Source of the DNA: CAVQMC01 sp963713505
GTDB lineage: Bacteria > Bacteroidota > Ignavibacteria > Ignavibacteriales > Ignavibacteriaceae
DNA: 64,000 nucleotides
NCBI GenBank assembly: GCA_963713505.1
Contig: CAVQMC010000004.1
Coordinates: 62,001-126,000 of the forward strand
Direction: 5' to 3'
Position numbers and translations under genes: made by a program. Positions within the stretch are counted from its first letter, which is position 1; every line of letters begins with the position of its first letter. Below, in pieces: positions 20,584 through 28,871 of the stretch. Under the pieces are notes generated by a model. It saw nothing but the letters and a program-made list of their open reading frames with translations. It had not been told where the DNA came from and did no database searches.

Positions 20584-21357
20584 TTAATTATTGAATGATT
20601 GAGCTTCAATTTTTGTTTTGTAATGAACTGCTTTTGCGAATTCCTTTAATAGTCTCCAATTATTTTTATCTTCAAAATAATTTCCCGTTACAATTATTTT
20701 TGCACCGTTTTCTACTTTTTCTTTTGCTGCCTGCGGATTTTTTATTCCGCCTCCGACAATTACAGGCAATGAACAATATTCAGTTACCGTTTTAATCATT
20801 TCATTTGGAACAGGTTCTTTTGCTCCTGAACCTGCTTCTAAATAAACGAATTTATATCCTAAATACTCTGCTGCCAAAGCAGTTGCCGCTGCAATATCGG
20901 TTTTGTTTCTAGGAATCGGCATGCTTCCGCTTATATATTGAGCGGTTGTAGTAATTCCGGATTCTATTAAAATATAACCTGTAGAAATTGGTTCAACTCC
21001 GTATTTTTTTATTAGTGGAGCTGCCTGGACGTGTTTACCGATTAAATCCTCTGCATTTCTTCCGCTTAAAACAGAAAGATATAAAATTGCATCGGCTTTA
21101 TCTGAAATTTGATTAATGTTTCCGGGAAAAATTATTACGGGTAATTCTGTGGAAGCTTTTACAATTTCTAATGCATTTTCAAAATCACCGTCCATCATTA
21201 AACTGCTTCCGATAAGAAATCCGTCAACACCGGATTTTTCACAATGGCTTACGAAAGATAAAATAGCTTCGCCGCTTATTTTATCGGGATCGAGCAGAAT
21301 TAGATATGCTGCACCTTTATTCTTAATAATATTTAGTAAATGTTTGTAAACTTCCAT
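20584..21357 (-). CDS. geranylgeranylglyceryl phosphate synthase family (GGGPS/PcrB)
   Basis: This 257-residue TIM-barrel protein carries the family phosphate- and prenyl-binding segments LILLDPDK, DGFLIGSSLMMDG, PISTGYILIESG, YLEAGSGA, VGGGIKN and VTGNYFED. GGGPS joins sn-glycerol 1-phosphate to a polyprenyl diphosphate in an ether bond, the first step of archaeal-type lipids. PcrB homologues in Bacillus use heptaprenyl diphosphate, and several Bacteroidota carry active GGGP synthases. The length and motifs resemble the group II enzymes of those bacteria more than the shorter PcrB. What the product is for in this cell is unknown. It lies between tex and gmhA, all on the same strand. Confidence 0.85.
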   Translation of the reverse strand: MEVYKHLLNIIKNKGAAYLILLDPDKISGEAILSFVSHCEKSGVDGFLIGSSLMMDGDFENALEIVKASTELPVIIFPGNINQISDKADAILYLSVLSGRNAEDLIGKHVQAAPLIKKYGVEPISTGYILIESGITTTAQYISGSMPIPRNKTDIAAATALAAEYLGYKFVYLEAGSGAKEPVPNEMIKTVTEYCSLPVIVGGGIKNPQAAKEKVENGAKIIVTGNYFEDKNNWRLLKEFAKAVHYKTKIEAQSFNN

Positions 21358-21433
21358 AATCCACTGCGAAATGATGATGGAATATATAAATTTTGAAATA
21401 GATAAAAAAGAAAGACCGGCTAAATTAGAGATT

Positions 21434-23623
21434 CTATTCTTTCATGCTTAATGAAATTCTTCCTCTTTCTTTATTGATCCCGATAATTGTGACATCAATA
21501 ATATCGCCTACATTTATAACATCCAGCGGATTTTTAATGTATTTATCTGCAATTTGGGAAATATGCAGAAGTCCGTCCTGTTTAACTCCGATATCAACAA
21601 AAGCTCCGAAATCAACTACATTTCTGACGGTTCCTTTTAATTTCATTCCTTCTTTTAGATCTTCAATTTTCAGAACATCGCTTCTTAAAATTGGTTTCGG
21701 CAGTTCTTCTCTCGGATCTCTTCCAGGTTTTTTAAGATTTTCAATTATATCAATTAAGGTTGGTTCACCGATTCCCAATTCTTCCGCAAGCTGCTTCGTT
21801 CCTTTTTTGTTTACAATTAAAGAAATCATTGAACCGGAATCTTTTATGTTGGCAATAGGAATGTTAAAATTTTTAAGCATTTTTTCTGTTGCTTCATAAG
21901 ATTCAGGATGAATAAATGTATTATCAAATGGATTTTTTGAACCCGGAATTTTTAAGAAGCCTGCGGATTGTTCAAAAGCCTTTTCACCTAAACCTGTAAC
22001 TTCTTTTAATTCCCCACGATCTTTGAACTTTCCTTTTTTCTCTCTGTATTTTACAATGTTTTCCGCAATTCTTTTATTCAAACCGGAAACGTAAGTTAAA
22101 AGCGAAGCGGATGCTGTATTTAAATCAACTCCGACAAAGTTAACACAGCTTTCTACAACATTATCCAATTTCCCGGCTAAAAGTTTTTGGTCAACATCAT
22201 GCTGATAAAGTCCAACACCGATTGATTTCGGATCGATTTTAACTAACTCTGCTAAAGGATCCAGAAGTCTTCTTGCAATAGAAATATTTCCTCTCTGGCT
22301 TGCTTCAAGATCGGGGAATTCTTTTTTTGCAACCGGCGAAGCCGAATAAACCGAAGCACCTGCTTCATTAACAATTATATATTTACAATTTAGTTTGTTG
22401 CTTTTAATTAAATCCACTACAAATTGTTCTGTTTCCCTGCTTGCCGTTCCGTTACCGATTGCAATAACATCAACATTATATTTTCTGATAAAATTTACAA
22501 CAACTTTTTCGGCTTCGTCTTTTTTGTTCTGCGGAGGATGAGGATAAATTGTAGTTCCGTCAATATATTTTCCTGTTTCATCTATAACCGCAACTTTGGA
22601 ACCCGAAACAAACCCGGGATCAATTCCCATTATTATTTTATTTGAAAAAGGCGGCTGAAGTAAAAGCTGTTTTAAATTTGAAGCAAAAATTTCTATTGCA
22701 TGAAGATCGGCAATTTCAGTTAAATAACTTCTGACTTCTCTTTCAAGTGAAGGAAAAATTAACCTGTTAAAAGAATCTTCAATAACTTCATTTAAAATTT
22801 CCATAAAAACAGATTCGCGGTATTCAAAGAATTTTTTCTTTATTAAATTGAAGATTGTCGGCGCTTCATATTCCAAATAGATTTTTAGGATTTTTTCTTT
22901 TTCTCCTCTATTTAAAGCAAGAATTTGATAAGGCTTAATTTTCTTTATGTCGATTTTAAATTCATAATAAATCTGGTAGACTTCCTTCTTTTCTTTTTCT
23001 TTTAATTTTTCACTTTTATCTTCTTTGTCATTTTTTTCTTTAGCTTTTTCGGAATTAATAATCGAAGCTTCAAGTAAATATTCTCTAACTGCTTTTCTGA
23101 CTTCAGCATTTTCATTTATATTTTCTGCAATAATATCCTTTGCTCCTTTAAGAGCTTCTTCTGTTGAGTTTACACCTAACTCTTCATTTATAAATTCAGA
23201 TAATTTTTCATCAAAATTTCCTTTAAAATCCGGGTTTTCCAAAATGAAAACGGCAAGAGGTTCAAGTCCTTTTGCTTTTGCAATTGTTCCGCGGGTTTTT
23301 CTTTTAGGTTTGTAAGGAAGATAAAGATCTTCGAGTTCCTGCAGTTTTGTACAGTTAAGAATTTTTGTTTTTAATTCATCTGTTAACTTTCCCTGTTCTT
23401 CAATGCTTTTCAAAATAGTTTCTCTTCTTTCATCAAGAAGAGTTAAATAATTTAATCTGTCTTCAATTTGTCTTAAAATTTCTTCATCCAATCCGCCTGT
23501 TTTTTCTTTTCTGTACCTTGCAATAAACGGAATTGTAGCATCATCTTTTAATAAATTTATAACTGCATCAACCTGAGCAGATTTAATATTTAATTCTTTT
23601 GCAATTTCGGAAGGAATATTCAT
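21434..23623 (-). CDS. tex: Tex-family RNA-binding transcription accessory protein
   Basis: At 729 residues this matches Tex. Domains in order are the N-terminal helical region with PFIARYRKEKTGGLDEE (about 30-47), a YqgF/RNase-H-like domain (MGIDPGFVSGSKVAVID, about 338), helix-hairpin-helix repeats (LNKRIAENIVKYREKKGKF...VTGLGEKAFEQSAGF) and a C-terminal S1 domain (GTVRNVVDFGAFVDIGVK). An unusual Lys/Glu-rich insertion (about residues 194-213) sits before the YIYYEF-like strand. Tex binds nucleic acid and affects transcription and stress tolerance. It is the first of three same-strand genes with GGGPS and gmhA (76-base gap). The gene is intact. Confidence 0.93.
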   Translation of the reverse strand: MNIPSEIAKELNIKSAQVDAVINLLKDDATIPFIARYRKEKTGGLDEEILRQIEDRLNYLTLLDERRETILKSIEEQGKLTDELKTKILNCTKLQELEDLYLPYKPKRKTRGTIAKAKGLEPLAVFILENPDFKGNFDEKLSEFINEELGVNSTEEALKGAKDIIAENINENAEVRKAVREYLLEASIINSEKAKEKNDKEDKSEKLKEKEKKEVYQIYYEFKIDIKKIKPYQILALNRGEKEKILKIYLEYEAPTIFNLIKKKFFEYRESVFMEILNEVIEDSFNRLIFPSLEREVRSYLTEIADLHAIEIFASNLKQLLLQPPFSNKIIMGIDPGFVSGSKVAVIDETGKYIDGTTIYPHPPQNKKDEAEKVVVNFIRKYNVDVIAIGNGTASRETEQFVVDLIKSNKLNCKYIIVNEAGASVYSASPVAKKEFPDLEASQRGNISIARRLLDPLAELVKIDPKSIGVGLYQHDVDQKLLAGKLDNVVESCVNFVGVDLNTASASLLTYVSGLNKRIAENIVKYREKKGKFKDRGELKEVTGLGEKAFEQSAGFLKIPGSKNPFDNTFIHPESYEATEKMLKNFNIPIANIKDSGSMISLIVNKKGTKQLAEELGIGEPTLIDIIENLKKPGRDPREELPKPILRSDVLKIEDLKEGMKLKGTVRNVVDFGAFVDIGVKQDGLLHISQIADKYIKNPLDVINVGDIIDVTIIGINKERGRISLSMKE

Positions 23624-23749
23624 AATTTATTTCAATAGTTTATTATTTTTAAAATTAAGATTTCAAAGTAAATCCAAAGAAATCTTTTATACAAGTTTAA
23701 TTATTAAAAATATTTCAAAATTAATATTAAAAAAATCAGCGGAGAAAAA

Positions 23750-24100
23750 ATGTCCAAAATAATTGTGTATGAAAAACCAACCTGCACAACATGCAGAAAA
23801 GTTGCAAAAGCTTTAGTTGAAAACGGAGTAGATTTCGAAAAAGTTAATTATTATATCGAACCTTTTTCTAAAAACAAATTAAAGACATTATTAAAAAAGA
23901 TGGAAATGAAACCGAGTGAACTACTGAGAAAAAATGAAAAAGTTTACAAGGAATTAGATATTAAAAATAAAAATTATACTGAAGAACAAATTTTAGATTT
24001 AATGATTAAAAATCCTGATCTGGTACAAAGACCAATTGTTCAAAAAGGAGATAAAGTAATTCTTGCAAGACCGCCTGAAAGAATTAATGAATTATTTTAA
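23750..24100 (+). CDS. ArsC/Spx-family thioredoxin-fold protein
   Basis: This 116-residue protein has the ArsC-like fold: YEKPTCTTCRKVAKAL at the N-terminus with Cys12 and Cys15 in a CTTC motif, a central helical part, and VQRPIVQKGDKVILARPPERI at the C-terminus. Glutaredoxin-dependent arsenate reductases keep the first Cys and an RP motif; the Pro here (QRPIV) fits that family. The Spx-like regulators and the YffB group share the same fold, and many members do not act on arsenate. No arsenic genes flank it, so a redox role is as likely as detoxification. An AGCGGAGAAAAA ribosome-binding site precedes the ATG. Confidence 0.8.
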   Translation: MSKIIVYEKPTCTTCRKVAKALVENGVDFEKVNYYIEPFSKNKLKTLLKKMEMKPSELLRKNEKVYKELDIKNKNYTEEQILDLMIKNPDLVQRPIVQKGDKVILARPPERINELF

Positions 24101-24124
24101 TTCATTATAAATATTTATTAAGAT

Positions 24125-25000
24125 TTATTTTTCATTAGTTAATTTTTTTCTGCAGTCTTCCAAATGACTAAGCTTTTCCTTGCTTAATTTGGGATAGGAT
24201 AAATCCAGCTTTTCTAAAGTCTCTACTATTATTTTAGAAACAGCAAGCCGCATAAACCATTTATGATCTGCAGGAATTATGAACCACGGCGCATGTTTTT
24301 TGCTTGTTGCCGATATTGCTTCCTGGTAGCACTTTTGATAATCATTCCAGAAAGCCCGTTCTTTTAAATCTGCTTCGGAGAATTTCCAGTTTTTAGACTC
24401 ATCGTCAATCCTTGCTAAAAATCTTTGTTTCTGTTCTTCTTTAGAAACATGAAGAAAGAACTTTAAAATTACAGTTCCGTTTTCATAAAGATATTTTTCA
24501 AAATCATTTATTTCGCGGAATCTTTTTTCCCAAATGTTATCATCAACTAAATCTTTTGGTATTTTTAATTCCGGTAATAAATTGTGAACTCTTACAACCA
24601 GAACATCTTCATAATGAGAGCGGTTAAAAATTCCTATTCTGCCTTTCTCCGGCAGAGCTTTATTTATTCTCCAAAGAAATCCGTGATCTAATTCTTCAGC
24701 AGAAGGCTGTTTAAAACTGAAAACTTGAGTTCCTTGAGGATTCAATCCGCTCATAACATGTTTGATTGTTCCGTCTTTTCCGGCTGCGTCCATTGCCTGA
24801 AAAATTAATAATACGGAATATCTGTCATCGGCATAAAGCTTATCCTGCAGTTTTTTCATTTCCTTTATATTTTTCTTCAGATCTTCCTTTGCATCTTTTT
24901 TTGATTTATAATCTCCGGTATCATCTGTTTTTATTTTTGAAAGATCTAATTTTGCCGATTGCTTAACGATGAATTTTTCGATATTCATATTTTGCCTCAT
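24125..25000 (-). CDS. ppk2: polyphosphate kinase 2 family protein (PPK2)
   Basis: The 291-residue protein is a single-domain PPK2. It has the Walker A-like AMDAAGKDGTIKHVMSGLNPQG (about residues 68-90; written here with its key GKDG), the lid-type segment RIGIFNRSHYEDVLVVRVH (Walker B-like FNRSHYED) and FFLHVSKEEQKQRFLAR. PPK2 enzymes transfer phosphate between polyphosphate and nucleotides. This length and sequence fit the polyphosphate:nucleotide phosphotransferase branch, which acts on ADP and/or AMP. A second ATG lies 4 codons in (MNIEKF) and may be the true start. A palindromic repeat element lies just upstream at 25017. Confidence 0.9.
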   Translation of the reverse strand: MRQNMNIEKFIVKQSAKLDLSKIKTDDTGDYKSKKDAKEDLKKNIKEMKKLQDKLYADDRYSVLLIFQAMDAAGKDGTIKHVMSGLNPQGTQVFSFKQPSAEELDHGFLWRINKALPEKGRIGIFNRSHYEDVLVVRVHNLLPELKIPKDLVDDNIWEKRFREINDFEKYLYENGTVILKFFLHVSKEEQKQRFLARIDDESKNWKFSEADLKERAFWNDYQKCYQEAISATSKKHAPWFIIPADHKWFMRLAVSKIIVETLEKLDLSYPKLSKEKLSHLEDCRKKLTNEK

Positions 25001-25016
25001 TTTTATTTCTTATTAA

Positions 25017-25140
25017 GTAGCTGATCAAAAAGAAGAGTAATAGTCATTGCGAGAAGCAGAGCTTCGAAGCAATCTTTTATTATAATAGAGAGATTACTTC
25101 GCTTTGCCCGTAATGACAAAATTACTTTTTGATCAGTTAC
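25017..25140. repeat. 124-bp imperfect palindromic intergenic element
   Basis: The ends GTAGCTGATCAAAAAG and CTTTTTGATCAGTTAC are inverted copies. Inside them, AGTCATTGCGAGAAGC and GCCCGTAATGAC, then GAAGCAATCT and AGATTACTTC, also pair. The whole element could fold into one long hairpin. It has no ORF. The core GTCATTGCGAG...GAAGCAATCT resembles small palindromic repeats dispersed in many bacterial genomes. It lies between ppk2 and tag. Confidence 0.75.
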
Positions 25141-25329
25141 TGAATAAAACGAATTTAACTTAAATCAATCATAACTGTTTTAACGGTTTTATTGCTTTTT
25201 GAAAATTTTATTATCCAAAATAATTATTACAAATAACAAAAATGAGTTTTTTTATCACATTGCAAAGTTTGTATATTATACATCTGGAAACCTTATTTTT
25301 TGTATTTATTTACTTCCTTGCAAATTTAT

Positions 25330-25893
25330 ATGATTAAAAGATGTCCGTGGTCATTAAAAGATCAATTATATATTGATTATCATGATAAAGAATGGGGCAC
25401 TCCATTGCATAACGACAGGGAATTATTTGAATTTCTGGTTTTGGAAGGAGTTCAAGCCGGTTTAAGCTGGTATACGGTTTTAAAAAAAAGGGAAAATTAC
25501 AGAAAAGCATTTGATAATTTTGATCCTGAAAAAGTAGCAAAATACAACTCTAGAAAAATAGAAAAACTGTTGCAAAATGAAGGCTTGGTAAGAAACAAAT
25601 TAAAGATAAATTCTGCGGTTAATAATGCAAAGGCGTTTTTAAAAGTTCAAAAAGAATTCGGGTCGTTTGATAAATACATCTGGAGCTTTGTGAATGGAAA
25701 GCCGATCATAAATAAATGGAAAACTATTAAACAAGTTCCGGCAAAAACTAAATTATCCGATGCAATAAGTAAAGATTTGAAAAAAAGAGGATTTTCCTTT
25801 GTCGGTTCAACAATTTGTTATGCATATATGCAGACTTTGGGAATGGTGAATGATCATTTAACGGATTGTTTTAGGTATAAAGAATTAAAATAA
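25330..25893 (+). CDS. tag: DNA-3-methyladenine glycosylase I
   Basis: The 187-residue protein starting at ATG 25330 opens with MIKRCPWSLKDQLYIDYHD and EWGTPLHNDRELFEFLVLEG, followed by QAGLSWYTVLKKRENYRKAF; this block is diagnostic of Tag. The conserved C-terminal part has KKRGFSFVGSTICYAYMQTLG and NDHLTDCF, including the His and Cys that bind zinc. It excises 3-methyladenine from alkylated DNA. A longer reading from TTG 25300 adds a 10-residue tail absent from the family, so I place the start at 25330. It is followed by a Trm112-like gene in the same direction. Confidence 0.93.
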   Translation: MIKRCPWSLKDQLYIDYHDKEWGTPLHNDRELFEFLVLEGVQAGLSWYTVLKKRENYRKAFDNFDPEKVAKYNSRKIEKLLQNEGLVRNKLKINSAVNNAKAFLKVQKEFGSFDKYIWSFVNGKPIINKWKTIKQVPAKTKLSDAISKDLKKRGFSFVGSTICYAYMQTLGMVNDHLTDCFRYKELK

Positions 25894-25935
25894 TATTTTA
25901 TATTTTTAAAGTTAAAATAATTTAAAGGGAGAAAA

Positions 25936-26151
25936 ATGATTAGCAAAGATTTATTGGATATATTATGCTGCCCTGAAACAAAAGCCGATTTGGTCCTTGA
26001 CGGAGATTTCCTTGTTTCAACAGATAAAGAAACCAGGAGAAGATATAGAATTGAAGATGATATACCGATAATGTTAATCGATGAATCGGAACAATTAAGC
26101 ATGGAGGAATGGAAATCAATAATGCAGAAACACGGTAAGAAAGTCGATTAA
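25936..26151 (+). CDS. Trm112-like small zinc-binding protein
   Basis: This 71-residue protein has the Trm112/YcaR (UPF0434) pattern: LLDILCCPETKADL at the N-terminus and RRYRIEDDIPIMLIDES towards the C-terminus. Most bacterial members keep a CP motif (here CCPE) and the I-P-I-M-L segment. In eukaryotes and archaea Trm112 activates methyltransferases. The bacterial role is unclear, although the next gene here encodes a methyltransferase. AAAGGGAG precedes the ATG by 5 bases. The spacing suggests one operon with tag and the next two genes. Confidence 0.85.
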   Translation: MISKDLLDILCCPETKADLVLDGDFLVSTDKETRRRYRIEDDIPIMLIDESEQLSMEEWKSIMQKHGKKVD

Positions 26152-26192
26152 ATAAAATAATTTTGAATAATAATCATTTTAATTAATTCAAT

Positions 26193-26771
26193 ATGGATCC
26201 AATAAATATTATTATTGCCTTCAATATAATTGCAACATTCGGTGCAAATGTTTCAAGTGCAAAAAAAGGCTTGAAAACTAAAATTACAAAAGTAAAAGAA
26301 AAACCTAAATCCTATCTGCAGACTCTCCCGGTTGTTCTATCAACAATTACTTTGCTTGCATTAATACTCGGAGTTTTTCAAATAGGAACTTTGCCTTACA
26401 CTAAAGAAGTGCAAAATATTAGGATTGCCGGTTTAATAATTTATCTTATTTTCTCATGGATACAGATTTGGTCGTTTAAAACTCTTGGAGATAATTATTC
26501 ACAGGAAATTGTAATAATGAGAGATCATTCCCTGGTAACAAAAGGACCATTTAAAATAATCAGGCATCCGCAGTATTTATCTCAAATATTAATTGATTTA
26601 AGTGCGGCTGCTGCGGTAATGAGTTATATAATTTTGCCAATTGCAATAATTGAAATTCCTTTTATAATTATGCGTGCTTCTTTCGAAGACAAATTATTAC
26701 TGAAGCATTTTAAAGATTCATTTGAAGAGTATAAAAAGAAAAGCGGATTTTTGATTCCCTTTGTAGGTTAG
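26193..26771 (+). CDS. membrane methyltransferase of the isoprenylcysteine/phospholipid type
   Basis: This 192-residue membrane protein has about four or five hydrophobic helices and a C-terminal cofactor region LVTKGPFKIIRHPQYLSQIL (H-P-x-Y). That is the S-adenosylmethionine-binding signature of isoprenylcysteine methyltransferase and phosphatidylethanolamine methyltransferase-like proteins. It is followed by EDKLLLKHFKDSFEEYKKK, also typical. The substrate in bacteria is generally unknown; lipids or prenyl compounds are possible. It follows the Trm112-like gene by 41 bases, which may or may not be meaningful. Confidence 0.8.
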   Translation: MDPINIIIAFNIIATFGANVSSAKKGLKTKITKVKEKPKSYLQTLPVVLSTITLLALILGVFQIGTLPYTKEVQNIRIAGLIIYLIFSWIQIWSFKTLGDNYSQEIVIMRDHSLVTKGPFKIIRHPQYLSQILIDLSAAAAVMSYIILPIAIIEIPFIIMRASFEDKLLLKHFKDSFEEYKKKSGFLIPFVG

Positions 26772-26783
26772 TATGGTTTTTTG

Positions 26784-28352
26784 ATGAAAGATTTTTTTAT
26801 ATCAAAATATAAGATTGTTTTTTTATTCCTTTTTTTCACATCCGTTTTATCTGCACAAAAAATTAATCAAATGGCAGTTATTTCCAAAGAAGGAGTAAGA
26901 TATATTCCGACTTATGAAAGAGAAGGTACGGTTTATTTTTCCGTGAGCAGGTTTGCGGATGCAGCTTCAATTAATTATTTCCTTAATTCCAAAACAGATA
27001 AAATAGAGTTAAAGTTTTCTAATTATTATTTGAAAATTACAGCATCTAATCCTTATATAGTTTTAACAAATACAAATAATAATGAACAAAGGACTTTTCA
27101 GCTTCCAACTTCTTCTTATGTAGTTAATAATCAAATTTTTGTCCCGCTCGATTATTCATTAAATCTATTTAAAGTTGCTTTAGGAAGAGAACTTTTGTTT
27201 AACGGTAAAGACAGGCTTGTTATAAAAGAAGAAAAACCATCTATCGGAATTGAAGATATTGAAAAAAACAATACACCTTTCAGAAAATACAGCGTTACCG
27301 GAATCATACTTGAAGAAAAAGTAAACGGAACATTGGTTAGAGTTCTTTCCGATAAAAAAATTCCTTCTTATGCAAGTTCTTTTAAAGACGGAATACTTAC
27401 AATTATTTTCCGTAATGCAAACGGCGATATAAATAAAATTAATAAAACAAAACCCGAAGGATTAGTTACTAAAGTTACCGCCCGAAATATAAAATCGGAT
27501 ATCGAATTTAAGTTTTATTTAAAATCAAATTACACAACCAACGAAGTTTTAAATGCAAACGAAGGTGATGATATCTTAATTACACTTCATAACAAAATTT
27601 TTGCAAGAAATGAAGAATTAGAAAAAAGTAAGGAGCGCTGGGACTTTGATGTTGTGGTAATAGATGCCGGGCACGGCGGACATGATTCAGGCGCAATTGG
27701 AATCGGAGGTATAAAAGAGAAAGATATAAATCTGGCAATAGCTTTAAAGCTTGGCAAGCTAATCGAAAAAAATATTAAAGATGTTAAAGTTGTTTACACA
27801 AGAAAAACAGATAAGTTTGTTGAGTTGTATAAAAGAGGAAAAATTGCAAACGAAAATAACGGCAAATTGTTTATATCAATTCATTGTAATTCAACTCCTC
27901 ATAAACCAACTGATGCAAACGGAACAGAAGTTTATCTTTTAAGACCTGGTAGAACAAAAGAAGCAATTCAAATTGCAGAAAGAGAAAACAGCGTAATTCA
28001 ATATGAAGATAACCCGCAGCGGTATCAAAAATTAACAGATGAAAATTTTATCCTGGTTAGTATGGCACACTCTGCTTATATGAAATATTCCGAAAAATTT
28101 TCCGATTATTTGAATAAAGAATTTGTTGGTGACAGAGATATAAATTCAAGAGGAATTAAGCAGGCCGGGTTTTATGTTTTGGTAGGTGCATCAATGCCCA
28201 GTGTTTTGGTTGAAACCGGCTTTATTTCAAATAAACATGATGCTGCTTTTTTAAAAAGCAATAAAGGTCAAAATGAAATTGCAACCTCAATTTATAAAGC
28301 AGTAAAAGAATATAAAAAACACTATGAAAAAGTAATTCAAACCGAGCTTTAA
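26784..28352 (+). CDS. N-acetylmuramoyl-L-alanine amidase with N-terminal copper-amine-oxidase-like domain
   Basis: The 522-residue protein has a signal peptide (MKDFFISKYKIVFLFLFF..., cleaved near LSAQ), a copper-amine-oxidase-N/AMIN-like beta region (about 25-270) and a C-terminal Amidase_3 domain. Zinc ligands are visible in VVIDAGHGGHDSGA (His), the Glu in GIKEKDINL and the His in LFISIHCNS; the catalytic Glu is in SVLVETGFIS. It cleaves the amide between MurNAc and the peptide stem in the periplasm, for daughter-cell separation or wall turnover. I chose ATG 26784 over an adjacent TTG at 26781. It probably shares a transcript with the preceding methyltransferase (12-base gap). Confidence 0.9.
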   Translation: MKDFFISKYKIVFLFLFFTSVLSAQKINQMAVISKEGVRYIPTYEREGTVYFSVSRFADAASINYFLNSKTDKIELKFSNYYLKITASNPYIVLTNTNNNEQRTFQLPTSSYVVNNQIFVPLDYSLNLFKVALGRELLFNGKDRLVIKEEKPSIGIEDIEKNNTPFRKYSVTGIILEEKVNGTLVRVLSDKKIPSYASSFKDGILTIIFRNANGDINKINKTKPEGLVTKVTARNIKSDIEFKFYLKSNYTTNEVLNANEGDDILITLHNKIFARNEELEKSKERWDFDVVVIDAGHGGHDSGAIGIGGIKEKDINLAIALKLGKLIEKNIKDVKVVYTRKTDKFVELYKRGKIANENNGKLFISIHCNSTPHKPTDANGTEVYLLRPGRTKEAIQIAERENSVIQYEDNPQRYQKLTDENFILVSMAHSAYMKYSEKFSDYLNKEFVGDRDINSRGIKQAGFYVLVGASMPSVLVETGFISNKHDAAFLKSNKGQNEIATSIYKAVKEYKKHYEKVIQTEL

Positions 28353-28441
28353 TAACTTTCAGCGGGGAAATTCTGTAAATCAAATCACATTAATTTTGGC
28401 AATTTTAAGAATTTATTTAGTATAAGTACATATTGATGATA

Positions 28442-28512
28442 AAATTGAGAATGAATCTTAATAAAAGTGAGAGCATCTCATTAATTGAGAATAAATTTTA
28501 ACAAAAGGTGAC
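28442..28512 (+). promoter_or_regulatory. imperfect direct repeat in the thioredoxin leader
   Basis: Two copies of about 30 bases, AATTGAGAATNAATNTTAAN followed by AAAAGTGA or AAAAGGTGA (28442-28470 and 28482-28511), are separated by a short inverted repeat TGAGAGCATCTCA. The second copy contains the ribosome-binding site of trxA. It may be a duplicated leader or operator. Confidence 0.45.
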
Positions 28513-28517
28513 TGACT

Positions 28518-28853
28518 ATGAAAAACACAATTGAAGGAAATGATTTCAATTTTGAACAAGAAGTATTAAAATCGGATGTGCCTGTTTTAGTTGATTTTTG
28601 GGCTCCCTGGTGCGGTCCCTGTAAAATGGTTGCTCCGATAGTTGAACAGATAGCGGAAGAATATCAGGGTAAATTAAAAGTTGTAAAACTGAATACCGAT
28701 GAAAACCAGGAAGTTAGTATTAGATACGGAATTAGAAGTATACCGACTTTAGGAATTTTCAAAAACGGACAAGTTGTCGATGCAGTCATCGGTGCTGTTC
28801 CAAAACAATATCTTGAACAAAAATTAAATCCTCACGTCAGCAGTGTTAATTAA
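28518..28853 (+). CDS. trxA: thioredoxin
   Basis: This 111-residue protein is a classic thioredoxin with WCGPC at residues 31-35 in [15 protein letters not shown] and the cis-Pro segment [13 protein letters not shown]. It reduces protein disulfides in the cytoplasm using thioredoxin reductase. It has no signal peptide. The leader holds a duplicated ~30-base sequence, the second copy of which supplies the ribosome-binding site (AAAGGTGA). It ends 18 bases from the convergent M16 protease gene. Confidence 0.95.
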   Translation: MKNTIEGNDFNFEQEVLKSDVPVLVDFWAPWCGPCKMVAPIVEQIAEEYQGKLKVVKLNTDENQEVSIRYGIRSIPTLGIFKNGQVVDAVIGAVPKQYLEQKLNPHVSSVN

Positions 28854-28871
28854 TCTTTACTAGAAAAATTA

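Noticed and set aside
25300..25329. An upstream TTG start for tag
   Set aside because: It adds residues not found in the family and there is no ribosome-binding site; MIKRCPW at 25330 is the conserved start.
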